Shown here: positions 1-10,860 of the stretch, in pieces | How positions within the stretch are numbered: the stretch's first letter is position 1 | Layout: the number at the start of each line of letters is the position of its first letter | DNA from: Desulfohalobiaceae bacterium | GTDB taxonomy: Bacteria; Desulfobacterota; Desulfovibrionia; Desulfovibrionales; Desulfothermaceae | Assembly (NCBI GenBank): GCA_027013815.1 | Contig: JALWFY010000029.1 | Location: forward strand, 1 to 58,790 | Length of the DNA: 58,790 nt | Direction: 5' to 3' | Program-made: the position numbers and the translations under genes | The notes under the pieces: generated by a model | The model's input: only the letters and a program-made list of their open reading frames with translations | What the model was told of the DNA's origin: nothing | Database searches by the model: none

Positions 1-124
1 TAGTTACCATTGTAGGATGAATACCAAACTCAGAGGCTATCTCTGAGGTGGTCTTTTCTTCTTTAATGGCCTCTAACGCTACCTTGGCCTTAAACCCTGC
101 TGTATAATTCCTTCTACCTTTCAT
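1..124 (-). CDS. IS3-family transposase OrfA, N-terminal part
   Basis: Reading the minus strand from the ATG at 124 gives 41 codons up to the window edge, beginning [14 protein letters not shown] and continuing through [13 protein letters not shown] to FGIHPTMVT. This is the helix-turn-helix start of the IS3 OrfA family, which binds the inverted repeats and is joined to OrfB by programmed frameshifting in intact elements. A strong ribosome binding site (AAGGGGGG) lies just ahead of the ATG. It is partial because of the window edge. Confidence 0.75.
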   Translation of the reverse strand, partial: MKGRRNYTAGFKAKVALEAIKEEKTTSEIASEFGIHPTMVT

Positions 125-209
125 TGGCCCCCCTTATCTTCTTTTGTTTGTTGATTACCTTTTAACAAATTTACCTTAACTTGTTGAGCAGTTTTTGGGG
201 TCCACCTCA
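1..209 (-). mobile_element. IS3-family insertion sequence, left end (runs off the window)
   Basis: The segment holds the start of an IS3-type orfA and, upstream of it, a terminus that on the minus strand reads TGAGGTGGACCCCAAAAACT from position 209. TGA...CCCCA ends are common in IS3-family elements. The end lies only 14 bases beyond the stop codon of the ORF6N gene at 224. The other end, orfB and the target duplication are outside the window, so I cannot say whether the element is complete. Confidence 0.7.
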
Positions 210-223
210 CTTCTGGTATTTTC

Positions 224-1105
224 TCACCCATCTTTCAACCTCTCCAGAATTTTCAACCCTTCTTTATCCATTTTTGAAAACGCAAATACTTTTTTGCCTA
301 AATCTTTCAAAGAGGCTCCGATATGATAAACATCTCTGTTATCTATTATTAAGAACCTGTCATGAATATTTTTTAGTTCCTTTACTTCAATAGGCGGGTA
401 CTGGGCATTATGTTTTTTTAAATCTAGCTCAATCTGTTTTGTTATCCTTCCAACAAATATAATTGCTTTTACCTCTAATTTTCTTTTAGTTAATAAAGTA
501 AATACGCTTTCATCTATATAATTATCTATTAAAATTATTAATTTTTTTGCTGAACGGATTAGATCACAAACAAATTTATAGGCATCAAAAATCTGTCCGT
601 CAAAGAATATACCTTGCGTGGGAGTTTCTCCTTTAGTCTCTAATGCATTGAATAAAGCCTCAAATTTTTTATCATGTTCAATTAACCTGTATTCAACCTT
701 TTCCAAACGAGCAAATATTTCGGCATTTTTTATTATAAATTTTCTCATGGCAACAAATGCTTTCATAATTTTTATACTGACTTCAACAGCAGTTTTACTT
801 CTCAACACAGCGGATAGCATTGCAACACCTTGCTCAGTAAAGGCATAAGGGAGATATTTTCTATGCTTTCCTCTTCCACTTTTTAAGGTCGCAAATTGCG
901 ACCTTAAAGTTTCATATTCTTCTCTGGTTAGTTGAAACATAAAATCTTCAGGAAAACGTTCTATGTTTCTCCGAACTTGTTCTAATAGCCTTTTAGTTTC
1001 TACTCCGTAAAGTTTAGCCAGATCACTATCAAGCATTACCTGAACGCCTCTTATGGTATAAATTTTAGTTTTGATATCCTCAATGCGTATTATTTCTTCA
1101 TCCAT
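224..1105 (-). CDS. ORF6N domain DNA-binding protein with C-terminal PLD-like region
   Basis: A 293-residue protein. Residues 10-130 match the ORF6N domain found in phage and mobile-element regulators: an I(Y/F)xIRGxxVMLDxDLAxLYGVxT-type start, then RFPEDFMFQLT, FATLKSGRGKHRKYLPYAFTEQG and AMLSAVL. After a short coiled stretch (about 130-150), the C-terminal third contains HDRFLIID, an HxxxxxxD pattern like that of the phospholipase-D-like regions often attached to ORF6N. Family members are thought to bind DNA; the exact role is unknown. The gene appears intact, with an IS3 end 14 bp downstream and decayed regulators upstream, so it sits in accessory DNA. Confidence 0.75.
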   Translation of the reverse strand: MDEEIIRIEDIKTKIYTIRGVQVMLDSDLAKLYGVETKRLLEQVRRNIERFPEDFMFQLTREEYETLRSQFATLKSGRGKHRKYLPYAFTEQGVAMLSAVLRSKTAVEVSIKIMKAFVAMRKFIIKNAEIFARLEKVEYRLIEHDKKFEALFNALETKGETPTQGIFFDGQIFDAYKFVCDLIRSAKKLIILIDNYIDESVFTLLTKRKLEVKAIIFVGRITKQIELDLKKHNAQYPPIEVKELKNIHDRFLIIDNRDVYHIGASLKDLGKKVFAFSKMDKEGLKILERLKDG

Positions 1106-1145
1106 TTTCTCATGTCCCTTTTATTTTGTGCCACATATATCATTT

Positions 1146-1624
1146 TTACCCTTCATCATCCACATTGCCTATTTTTTTTAAAACATAATATGTATTTCTG
1201 CCTTTTCCTTTTCTTTCTATCAAGTTTTTATTAACCAGAGAATTAAGCACCTCTTTTGTTTTTGTTCCTTTTGCGTTTATTAAATTCATGGCTTGTTTTT
1301 TAGTGATTTTTTTATTGTCTAAAAGGAAAAGTAGCACTTTCTTTTCCGCACTTTCTAATCGGTCGTAATCGGTCGCAATCGTCCGTAATGGTCCGCAGAT
1401 GCGACCTTTTGGGTTTCAGTTTCTTCTTGCTCATGATTAACTTTTTTAAATGTTATCCTGAAAGCGATTCCAGGCTCACCCCATTCCATTTTAATTTCCG
1501 GGTATTTTTTTAATTCATTTGCAATTAATCTTAATCCATTTCCCCATTGCTCTATAATTCCCAGTTTCTTAAATACAGGAGCAAGCATATTGTTTCTTAT
1601 ATCTGGAGTTAATTTAATCTTCAT
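1146..1624 (-). pseudogene. AlbA_2/HATPase-type regulator, C-terminal remnant split by a frameshift
   Basis: The upstream piece (1624-1355, 89 residues) begins inside an ATPase domain. Its NMLAPVFKKLGIIEQWGNG and MEWGEPGIAFRITF are the end of the HATPase_c_4 domain of Schlafen AlbA_2/RecG-like regulators. The downstream piece (up to 1146) is a winged-helix domain, LLFLLDNKKITKKQAMNL...LIERKGKG. In intact relatives these are one polypeptide with a repetitive linker. Here the frame breaks inside a run of 10-bp repeats at 1355-1390. The N-terminal AlbA_2 domain is missing. Start and end are those of the two open pieces; expression is doubtful. Confidence 0.65.
1355..1390. repeat. 10-bp tandem repeat at the frame break
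   Basis: On the minus strand the units CATTACGGAC, GATTGCGACC, GATTACGACC and GATTAG follow each other. They encode the linker between an ATPase remnant and a winged-helix remnant. The unit is not a multiple of three, so a change in copy number moves the reading frame. Confidence 0.75.
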
Positions 1625-2051
1625 CTGTTACAATCTCCCAATATCCGCCCTTATCAGGACCTATTCTTTTAAGAACTCCTAATGATTTCAATTTCTCAAT
1701 ATTTTTATCTATAGAAGTTGAACTTATTCCAATCACTTTTGCCATTTCCTTTTTAGTTATTTTTGCATTTTCACTAACAAGAAGAAGTATTTTTATTTGA
1801 CTTTCTACCAACCTTCTACCAACTTTTTCTACCAACTTACTACCAACCCTTTCTACCAACATGTTAAGTAAGTCGGCAATATCAGGCTTTTCTTTCATAT
1901 CTACTATTTTCTCCAAACTTTTCTCCGAACCTTTCTGGGTAGTTTTCTGGGTAATTTTCTGGGTAGTTATCTGGGTAGTTTTACCTAAGATATCCTGTTC
2001 ATGGTCAGGCAGAGAAGGAATGATAATTTTAAATACATCTTTTTCTATCAT
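1614..2051 (-). pseudogene. Second AlbA_2-type regulator remnant with wHTH
   Basis: A 145-residue open frame whose first residues (MIEKDVFKIIIPSLPDHEQD) are the end of an HATPase_c_4 domain. A linker of repeated ITTQ/KTTQ units (about residues 25-40) and another of LVE(R/K)VG units (about 65-85) follow. The end is a winged helix (LLLVSENAKITKKEMAKVIGISS...GVLKRIGPDKGGYWEI). Such repetitive linkers are typical of this regulator family. The AlbA_2 domain and most of the ATPase are absent, so this is a truncated relic. Its stop codon overlaps the start of the next relic by 11 bases. The ATG is supplied by a duplicated intergenic segment (2049-2127). Confidence 0.6.
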
Positions 2052-2127
2052 CTTTCACCCTTCACCCTTCATAATTCAGAATTCACCCTTTATCCTTTAT
2101 CCTTCAGAATTTATCTCTATTTTCTCC
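2049..2127. repeat. Direct repeat, copy 1 (second copy at 3113-3177)
   Basis: This segment matches 3113-3177: 37 identical bases, then a 15-base insertion present only here, then about 28 bases with one mismatch. It spans the end of a small open frame and the ATG of the following gene on the minus strand. The two copies bracket the RhuM-Fic pseudogene. Confidence 0.8.
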
Positions 2128-2211
2128 AGATTTTCAAGTATCAATCTATTTAATCTCTCTTCTTCTTTTAACTGATCTAAAAACTCTGACTTTTTGTATT
2201 GGATAGGCAAT

Positions 2212-3115
2212 TTAAACTCTCTCTACCATTGTAGGTCTTTCTTCAAATGCTATAAAATTCATTATTAATTTCACCAATTGCTCTTTTTGTTCAGGTGGAC
2301 TTGCTGCTACAAGATAGCAAAGAGCTGTTAGGGTATTGCTGTTAAATTTAGTAAAAAGTTCTTGTTTTGAGATATTTTCATATAAAAATTACAAAAACAA
2401 AAGCGCGCCAATTCTCTTGTTTCCATCTACAAACGGATGATTTTTTATGACTAAATAAAGTAAATTTGCGGCTTTTTCCTCAAATGAAGGATAAAGTTCT
2501 TTACCGCCAAAACTTTGATAATATGATTTCAAGTAAACCTTTTACCTCTTTTGCAGTAAGAGAAGGGGAGTTAATATTGTCTTTTATAAACTTGACAGTA
2601 TTTACAAGCTCTTTTAATTTTTCTTTTGTAAGTCTTTTTTCATTGATTACATAGCCCTTAACAAGGTAATTTTTCAAAACATTTGTTGCCTAGATTCTAA
2701 ACTTAGTTGCTTTTTTAGAATTTACACGGTAACCAACGGCGATAATTACATCAAGGTTAAAATATTCAATTGTTCTTTTTACTTTTCTCTTACCCTCAAT
2801 TTGAACTGTTGCAAATTTTGCAACAGTTGAATCTCTTTCTAACTCACCGAAGCAAAGCTTCGGTGAGTTTGGCCTTTCAGGCCAAATGTTTAAATAAGGA
2901 ATATTTCCTTATTAAAAAATATGCGTAAGCACTAAGCGGAACTTTAGTTCCGCTGATTCAAAAATATTTCTAATATGTCTTGAAATAAATGATTTATCTT
3001 TTTCAAGTAAGGTGGCAATTTGATTAAGACTCAGCCAAATTGTTTCTTCCTTTAGCTGAACTTCAATTTTTTTATCCTTATCCTCAAAAATCACTAACTG
3101 ATTTTCATCCTTCAT
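2212..3115 (-). pseudogene. rhuM: RhuM-family protein with Fic domain, broken and interrupted
   Basis: The N-terminus (from the ATG at 3115) gives IWLSLNQIATLLEKDKSF and HIRNIFE, the RhuM start. A hairpin element then intervenes (2841-2954). Coding resumes with GELERDSTVAKFATVQ, RTIEYFNLDVIIAVGYRVNS and TKFRI, where a TAG stop replaces the usual Trp. Further on comes a Fic motif, [16 protein letters not shown], followed by a TAA stop, and the frame ends with LVKLIMNFIAFEERPTMVERV. Intact relatives are RhuM-Fic fusions of mobile regions; Fic domains transfer AMP. At least two internal stops plus the insertion make this a clear pseudogene. A further short coding-like stretch (LPIQYKKSEFLDQLK...LENLEKIEI) lies at 2097-2216 and is not recognised. 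Confidence 0.8.
2841..2954. repeat. Multi-hairpin element, copy A (inside the rhuM pseudogene)
   Basis: Four palindromes in order: AACTCACCGAAGC/GCTTCGGTGAGTT with an AAA loop (2841-2869); TTTGGCCT/AGGCCAAA with a TTC loop (2868-2886); AATAAGGAA/TTCCTTATT with a TAT loop (2893-2913); then GCGTAAG (2923-2929) and AGCGGAACT/AGTTCCGCT with a TT loop (2935-2954). The same order occurs at 20150, 29704 and 54661. The outer arm AACTCACC belongs to the rhuM coding sequence. Confidence 0.85.
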
Positions 3116-3177
3116 CTTTCACCCTTCACCCTTCATAATTCAGAATTCATCCTTCAGAATTTATCTCTATCTTCTCC
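3113..3177. repeat. Direct repeat, copy 2
   Basis: Second copy of the 2049-2127 segment. It again supplies the ATG of the minus-strand gene next to it. The neighbouring stretch 3178-3440 contains no gene I can recognise, only short broken open frames on the minus strand. Confidence 0.8.
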
Positions 3178-3440
3178 CTTAATCCTCATAAGTACAATGG
3201 CTAATTTTTCATCAGCATTCCATTTGCTCCTTTTCATAGGCAATCATCCCAAATGATTTCTAAAAGTTAGAGTTTACAACCTTCATAACACTTTCCTCGA
3301 TTCTAACTCTACCTTCTTTTTGTGTCCAATCCATTTGGGAGCAGTATATTTTATCCTCTATTGCAAAATTAAAATTACACTCAAATTGTTGACAAAAATT
3401 GTTACATAACATACGTATGTTTAAAAAAAATAATACAAGA

Positions 3441-3610
3441 TATAACGTTCTAGGTACCTTTAAGGTTTAAAAGGGAATCCGGTGTAAATCCGGAGCCGGC
3501 CCGCGGCTGTAACCAAGGACGAAAGCCGCAATATGCCACTGGAAAGCAGAAGTTTTCTGGGAAGGCGCGGTGAGTAGGAAGATCTGGAAGCCAGAAGACC
3601 TGCCTGGGAT
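3441..3610 (+). promoter_or_regulatory. Cobalamin riboswitch (B12 element)
   Basis: The conserved core reads in order: GGGAATCCGGTGTAAATCCGG, then GCCGGCCCGCGGCTGTAACC, GCCACTGG, GGGAAGGCG and the B12 box AGCCAGAAGACCTGCC (3589-3604). This is the adenosylcobalamin-sensing fold that normally represses vitamin B12 uptake or synthesis genes. A perfect 10-bp hairpin (3616-3649) and an intrinsic terminator (3684-3723) follow and probably form the expression platform. The gene it should control is reduced to a fragment at 3749-3859. Confidence 0.95.
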
Positions 3611-3683
3611 TTTGCCTTTAGGTTAGACGAGGTTTATTTTAACCTAAAGAAGAACTTTCAGAAAAATTTGGGGATAAAACGGG

Positions 3684-3723
3684 AATCCCTAAATCGCTTT
3701 TATGCGGTTTAGGGATTTTTTTG
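3684..3723 (+). terminator. Intrinsic terminator of the riboswitch leader
   Basis: AATCCCTAAATCGC pairs with GCGGTTTAGGGATT (14 pairs, one G-T) around a short loop, followed by a run of T. Placed 75 bases after the B12 box, it fits the ligand-controlled terminator of a transcriptional riboswitch. Confidence 0.85.
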
Positions 3724-3748
3724 TTTAAAATCCATAAGAAAGGGAAAT

Positions 3749-3859
3749 CATGAAATCAAAGTAAAAATAGAAAACTTGTTTGATAAATATTACTATGAAA
3801 AACCAGAATATCCTCTTCCTGGTAGATCTGTGTATGTAGAATATACGTTTAACTTTTAG
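3749..3859 (+). pseudogene. btuB: TonB-dependent receptor (BtuB-type), 3' remnant
   Basis: Codons 3752-3859 give EIKVKIENLFDKYYYEKPEY and PLPGRSVYVEYTFNF then a stop. This is the last part of an outer-membrane TonB receptor: the V.NLFDK.Y.....YPLPGRS signature and a C-terminal strand ending in aromatic F. A ribosome binding site-like AGAAAGGG and ATGAAATC lie immediately before it, but that ATG is out of frame and stops after four codons. The simplest reading is that the 5' start and the 3' tail remain and the middle, some 600 codons, was deleted. The position after a cobalamin riboswitch points to BtuB. Confidence 0.75.
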
Positions 3860-4028
3860 AAATAATCAAAACAAATGATAAATGTAAAAAAATCTCTTAT
3901 CAACAATAAGATACCCTGCTTTTTTTCAAAGAAATACAAACCAACAAGGAGATTATAAAGGCAGGTAAAGACAAAAAATTTAAAAAACATGTCGTTGGGT
4001 TAATATAAGGAAATTTCTATTTTATCTA

Positions 4029-4790
4029 ATGGTGGTGTCAATGGAAAGACTGTTTTTTAACTGGGCGTGTATTTTTTATACACTTTCATATTTGACTGCA
4101 TTATTAAGGAAAAAGACCCTGTGTTATTTTAGTTTTTTTCTGGGAATATTTATTAATTTGATATCAGTTAGTATATGTTTGTATCACAGTTTACCCTTAG
4201 TCCCTGTATTTCAAAAATCTCCTTTTATACCCCTTGTCTTTGCTATTGTATCTATCTTTTTTACAAAAAAAGAGGATAGAAACATATTGACTATCTATAT
4301 TACAGGCACTGTTTGTTTTTTATCTATATTGTACTCTCTCTTTCCAAAGGACTATTATTTACCATTTTTACAGACCAAAACTGTTTTTGCATTTTTATTT
4401 TTTATTTGTGCTATAATTGGAATAAATTTTTATCTCCTTGCAGGGATAATGTCCTTAAAAAAGCTTATCTCAAAGGATTTGATAGACCTTGGACAATCAA
4501 CTATAAATAAGGCCATTATATGGGGTATATTTTTTCAAACTATTTCCATGTTTTCAGGAGAAATATGGTCTTATATAATTTCTGGTTCTCCAATTGTTTT
4601 TAAAGATGCCTCAGTACTGGCATATACCAGTATATGGTTTTATTATATTGGATTTTTGCATTTGTATTTACTAAAAAAAATAAATATATATCAAAAAAAT
4701 ATATTTCTTATAACGGGTATAGTAATTGTATTTCTATTTTTTCTATACCCTGAGACAGGACCATTTACTATTCCAGGATTGTTGCCATGA
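4029..4790 (+). CDS. CcsA/ResC-like cytochrome c biogenesis membrane protein (divergent)
   Basis: A 253-residue, very hydrophobic protein with about eight predicted membrane segments. The region SGEIWSYIISGSP...SIWFYYIGFLHLYLL resembles the CcsA/ResC haem-handling segment in position and in the trailing histidine. However, the WGxxWxWD haem-binding signature is not preserved. In system II, CcsA with ResB carries haem across the membrane and attaches it to c-type cytochromes. The call rests mainly on the overlapping ResB-like neighbour. The start could also be the ATG at 4041; an AAGGA lies near 4007, rather distant from both. Confidence 0.5.
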   Translation: MVVSMERLFFNWACIFYTLSYLTALLRKKTLCYFSFFLGIFINLISVSICLYHSLPLVPVFQKSPFIPLVFAIVSIFFTKKEDRNILTIYITGTVCFLSILYSLFPKDYYLPFLQTKTVFAFLFFICAIIGINFYLLAGIMSLKKLISKDLIDLGQSTINKAIIWGIFFQTISMFSGEIWSYIISGSPIVFKDASVLAYTSIWFYYIGFLHLYLLKKINIYQKNIFLITGIVIVFLFFLYPETGPFTIPGLLP

Positions 4791-5551
4791 ATTGTATAAA
4801 AAATTTATGGAATATAATGGGAAATATTTATATTAGCGTATATCTTATTTTATTTATTATAATAGATTTATCTATTGGATACTTTTTTATTAAAAATTAT
4901 CCAAATATATTTTCTAAAATAAATGATATTGGATTGATTAACTGGATAAATACCTATGGGTTGTCTTATATAGGATATACATTTTGGTTCTTTTTGTTTT
5001 TAATATTATTGTTTTTATTTTCAATAAACATGTTTATCTGCACTACACAAAAAGTAAACCAAATACTAACGTCAAACTACTACAAAAATAGATTAACTAG
5101 GCTATCACCTCATATTATGCATTATGCAGTGATTTTTATTTTATGTGGATTTTTAGTAAATTATCTATTCTCTGATACAAAAACAGTAATTTTAATCCCC
5201 AATAAAAAAATAAAAGTGTTTAATGACCTATCTCTGAGTTTAAAAAATTTACACATTAGATATTATATGGGGAATAGACTGTCTTTTTTAGATAAAAAGG
5301 CCCTTTCATGTAGAGCAAAGATCAAAATACAATCCCCTAAAAAAACTGTATATAAAAGCATATCTATAAATTCACCAGGTGTATACTGGATCTATACCTT
5401 ACATCTCAGGGATTTTTCCCCAAAAACTAAATTCGCCATGAGTTCAAAAAAATATATACTCTTAACTGTAAAAAAAGATTATGGCATATATATTTATCTA
5501 TCAGGTACATTGATCTTTATTTTTGGACTTTTTATATACGTCATGATCTGA
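4787..5551 (+). CDS. ResB-like cytochrome c biogenesis protein
   Basis: A 254-residue membrane protein overlapping the preceding gene by four bases (ATGA), which implies translational coupling. It starts with a WNIMGNIYISVYLILFI membrane segment like the LWxxLxSxxxAIxLL start of ResB. Other membrane segments lie near residues 65-85, 110-128 (RLSPHIMHYAVIFILCGF, typical of ResB) and 235-254. A hydrophilic region of about 100 residues, probably periplasmic, separates the last two. ResB is usually 350-450 residues, so this is a short version. It would hold apocytochrome while the partner supplies haem. Confidence 0.55.
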   Translation: MNCIKNLWNIMGNIYISVYLILFIIIDLSIGYFFIKNYPNIFSKINDIGLINWINTYGLSYIGYTFWFFLFLILLFLFSINMFICTTQKVNQILTSNYYKNRLTRLSPHIMHYAVIFILCGFLVNYLFSDTKTVILIPNKKIKVFNDLSLSLKNLHIRYYMGNRLSFLDKKALSCRAKIKIQSPKKTVYKSISINSPGVYWIYTLHLRDFSPKTKFAMSSKKYILLTVKKDYGIYIYLSGTLIFIFGLFIYVMI

Positions 5552-5632
5552 ACTAAGTTTAATAAAAAGAAAACTAAGACAAGCTGTTTAAGACCGCCCT
5601 CTGTATCAGAATAGATTCTACACAGTATTTTT

Positions 5633-5671
5633 TGGTTCAGTGTCCCTCCCCTTTGAGCTGACACTGAACCA
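5633..5671. terminator. 12-bp perfect hairpin between convergent genes
   Basis: TGGTTCAGTGTC pairs with GACACTGAACCA around a 15-base loop. It lies between the end of the ResB-like gene and the end of katG, where a two-way terminator would be expected. There is no T run directly after it on either strand, so factor-independent termination is uncertain. Confidence 0.45.
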
Positions 5672-5686
5672 GTAATCACTGGCAAA

Positions 5687-8660
<2,974 letters not shown>

Positions 8661-9062
8661 ATGGAGACTGAGCAAAAGGGAGTCTTAAAAGGCAATGTCC
8701 TGGTAATGGAAGATGATCCCATAATCTCAGAGATTACCAAGACATTCTTAGAGGAAATTGGATTCAAAGTAAAGGTTTGTTCAAATGGAGAACAGGCCAT
8801 TAAAAGATATACAGAACAAATATCCATTGGAAATAAATTTGATATAGTAATAATGGACCTCACCATACACGGAGGAATGGGTGGGGAGAAGGCAATCCAA
8901 AAAATCCTAGAAATAGACAAAGGGGCCAATGTCATAGTTACAAGTGGGCATTGTAATAATCCTCTTATTGAACACTTTAGAGACTATGGTTTTGTTGGCA
9001 AGCTAATTAAACCATTTAGTTTAGATAAACTAAAAGAGGAGGTCTATAAAATAATAAGGTAG
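8661..9062 (+). CDS. Single-domain response regulator receiver (CheY-like)
   Basis: A 133-residue protein made only of a receiver domain. The acidic pair is in VMEDDP, the phospho-acceptor Asp in IVIMDLT, the switch Thr/Ser in VIVTSGH and the conserved Lys in IKPF. The HGGMGGEKAIQKI and DYGFVGKLIKPF segments resemble receivers at the C-terminus of hybrid histidine kinases more than chemotaxis CheY. It may thus be a phosphorelay intermediate or a relic of a hybrid kinase. A good ribosome binding site (AAGGAGAGG) precedes the ATG. No kinase is adjacent. Confidence 0.85.
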   Translation: METEQKGVLKGNVLVMEDDPIISEITKTFLEEIGFKVKVCSNGEQAIKRYTEQISIGNKFDIVIMDLTIHGGMGGEKAIQKILEIDKGANVIVTSGHCNNPLIEHFRDYGFVGKLIKPFSLDKLKEEVYKIIR

Positions 9063-9081
9063 ATGATTTCCCGCTATTTTT

Positions 9082-9789
9082 TTAATTTAGCCCCCTTTTT
9101 TTTGCTATGACCTCTAAATTTTCTTCTGCATCCGATGGCCTCAAATAAATAGGAGACAGGGGGCTTGTAGAATATTCAATCTTAGATGAGTATTTAATCA
9201 GTGATTCAAGAGAAGGTCTATCAAATACAGGGTCCAGTACTGTAATTGGCCATTTATCAAACAATTCTACATACCTCCTTACTCCACTTCCCAAGACATA
9301 GACCTCACCCTTATGAGTATCAAACAGGTCCTTTACTTTGTCCAACTTACATACCTTGGGAGGATGTAGGGGAGATATTGGGTCTGGACCAACAAACCCT
9401 TGAACATATACCAGATTTATTTTTGCATACAGTATGACAAAGACCCTTCCCTTGACACTCAAAAAGGCATTATGTGCAAGGAGATCTAAATAATTTATAC
9501 CCCCCATTGGGATATTCCTTGACATGGAGATACCTGTAAGTATGGAAATGGAAATCCTAAGCCCTGTAAATGAGCCTGGCCCAATAACACATGCCAGTCT
9601 ATTAATATCTGCAAGATCACTGTCTATTACTTTTAGACAACTATTTATCAACTTAGGTGTCAATACAATACCCTGTCTCTCTGCCCTGGTCTCCATTCCA
9701 CATAGGAGCCCAGTTCCATCACCTATGGCCAGTTGAATATAATCTTCTGAAGAATTTACACAAAGAGTCTTTTTTTCCTGATTGGTCAT
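9082..9789 (-). CDS. tsaB: tRNA threonylcarbamoyladenosine biosynthesis protein TsaB
   Basis: A 235-residue ASKHA-fold protein. The start KKTLCVNSSEDYIQLAI and the GPGSFTGLRISISI motif (about residues 70-85) are diagnostic of TsaB. It forms the scaffold with TsaD and TsaE that transfers threonylcarbamoyl to A37 of ANN-decoding tRNAs. It is the last gene of the rpsB-to-tsaB block and follows rseP without a gap, so it is almost certainly co-transcribed and coupled. No TsaD is in the window. Confidence 0.93.
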   Translation of the reverse strand: MTNQEKKTLCVNSSEDYIQLAIGDGTGLLCGMETRAERQGIVLTPKLINSCLKVIDSDLADINRLACVIGPGSFTGLRISISILTGISMSRNIPMGGINYLDLLAHNAFLSVKGRVFVILYAKINLVYVQGFVGPDPISPLHPPKVCKLDKVKDLFDTHKGEVYVLGSGVRRYVELFDKWPITVLDPVFDRPSLESLIKYSSKIEYSTSPLSPIYLRPSDAEENLEVIAKKRGLN

Positions 9790-10857
9790 CTATTTATTTC
9801 CAATTATCCTATGAATATCGTTATAAACTGCTAGCATCATCAATGCGATTAGCAATGTGAGCCCTATTTTTACTGCTATTTCCTTGACCCTAGGACTTAG
9901 TGGACGCCTCATGATCATTTCAAGAAAATAAAACAGCAAATGTCCTCCATCTAATACAGGGATAGGCAATAGATTTAATAGTCCTAAATTAATGCTAATG
10001 AGTGCAGTCAATCCAAGTAAATCCCATATCCCGGCCTTTGCCTCTTGAGACACCAATTGGGCAATCATTATTGGACCGCCAATATTTTCCACTGGAACCA
10101 CCCTTTCTATCAACTTAACAATCCCTTCCACAGTAAGTTTAGTAACTACCCATGTCTGGTCAATAGATGATGTAAGGGCCTGGTATGGTCCTAGGTTTAA
10201 ATGGGTCCATTCATTTGCCGCTATAATACCGATCCTAGGAACCTTGACCTGTTCTCCAAATATGTTTTTTGCAACCTCAATCTTTGGAACAATTTTAAAC
10301 AAAAGTGTCCTATCCTGCCTTTTAATCTTAATCAATAGGGGATATTTTTTTGCCTTAGATACCACCTCCACTATGTCCTGCCAGTATTTTGTCTTCTTCC
10401 CATTGATCTCAATTATCTTATCACCTTTTTTTAGCCCTGCGAGCTTTGCAGGAGATCCATCTACTATACCCCCTATCTTTGTGGTAAGGACCTGCTGTCC
10501 AACGTTTAAAAAGATCAAAAAGTAGAGTATCCACGCAAGTATCAAGTTAAATATAGGGCCGGCAGCAACCACTAATATCCGTTGTATAGGAGGTCTTTTA
10601 GAAAAATCCTCTTTTTCTGTAAATCTTGGGTCATATTCTTCGTCTTCTTCCCCATATAATTTCACATACCCACCCAAAGGGATAACAGAAATCTTATATT
10701 CTGTTTTTCCCCAAGTAAATCCCACAAGCTTTTTTCCAAACCCAAGAGAAAAGACCTTGACTCCAATCCTTAATATTTTGGCCACCAAAAAATGTCCTAA
10801 TTCATGGAAGAATATCAAGAGCCCAAGGACAAATATCACTGCTAATATACTGACCAT
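9790..10857 (-). CDS. rseP: Site-2 intramembrane metalloprotease RseP
   Basis: A 355-residue inner-membrane zinc protease. The catalytic HELGH is in the first membrane segment (residues about 18-22) and the third zinc ligand is in NLLPIPVLDGGH near residue 310. A single PDZ domain occupies about 110-190. Membrane segments are predicted at both ends. RseP cuts anti-sigma factors and leftover signal peptides within the membrane. Gene order dxr-rseP is conserved in many bacteria, and only three bases separate it from dxr. Confidence 0.95.
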   Translation of the reverse strand: MVSILAVIFVLGLLIFFHELGHFLVAKILRIGVKVFSLGFGKKLVGFTWGKTEYKISVIPLGGYVKLYGEEDEEYDPRFTEKEDFSKRPPIQRILVVAAGPIFNLILAWILYFLIFLNVGQQVLTTKIGGIVDGSPAKLAGLKKGDKIIEINGKKTKYWQDIVEVVSKAKKYPLLIKIKRQDRTLLFKIVPKIEVAKNIFGEQVKVPRIGIIAANEWTHLNLGPYQALTSSIDQTWVVTKLTVEGIVKLIERVVPVENIGGPIMIAQLVSQEAKAGIWDLLGLTALISINLGLLNLLPIPVLDGGHLLFYFLEMIMRRPLSPRVKEIAVKIGLTLLIALMMLAVYNDIHRIIGNK

Positions 10858-10860
10858 TTT

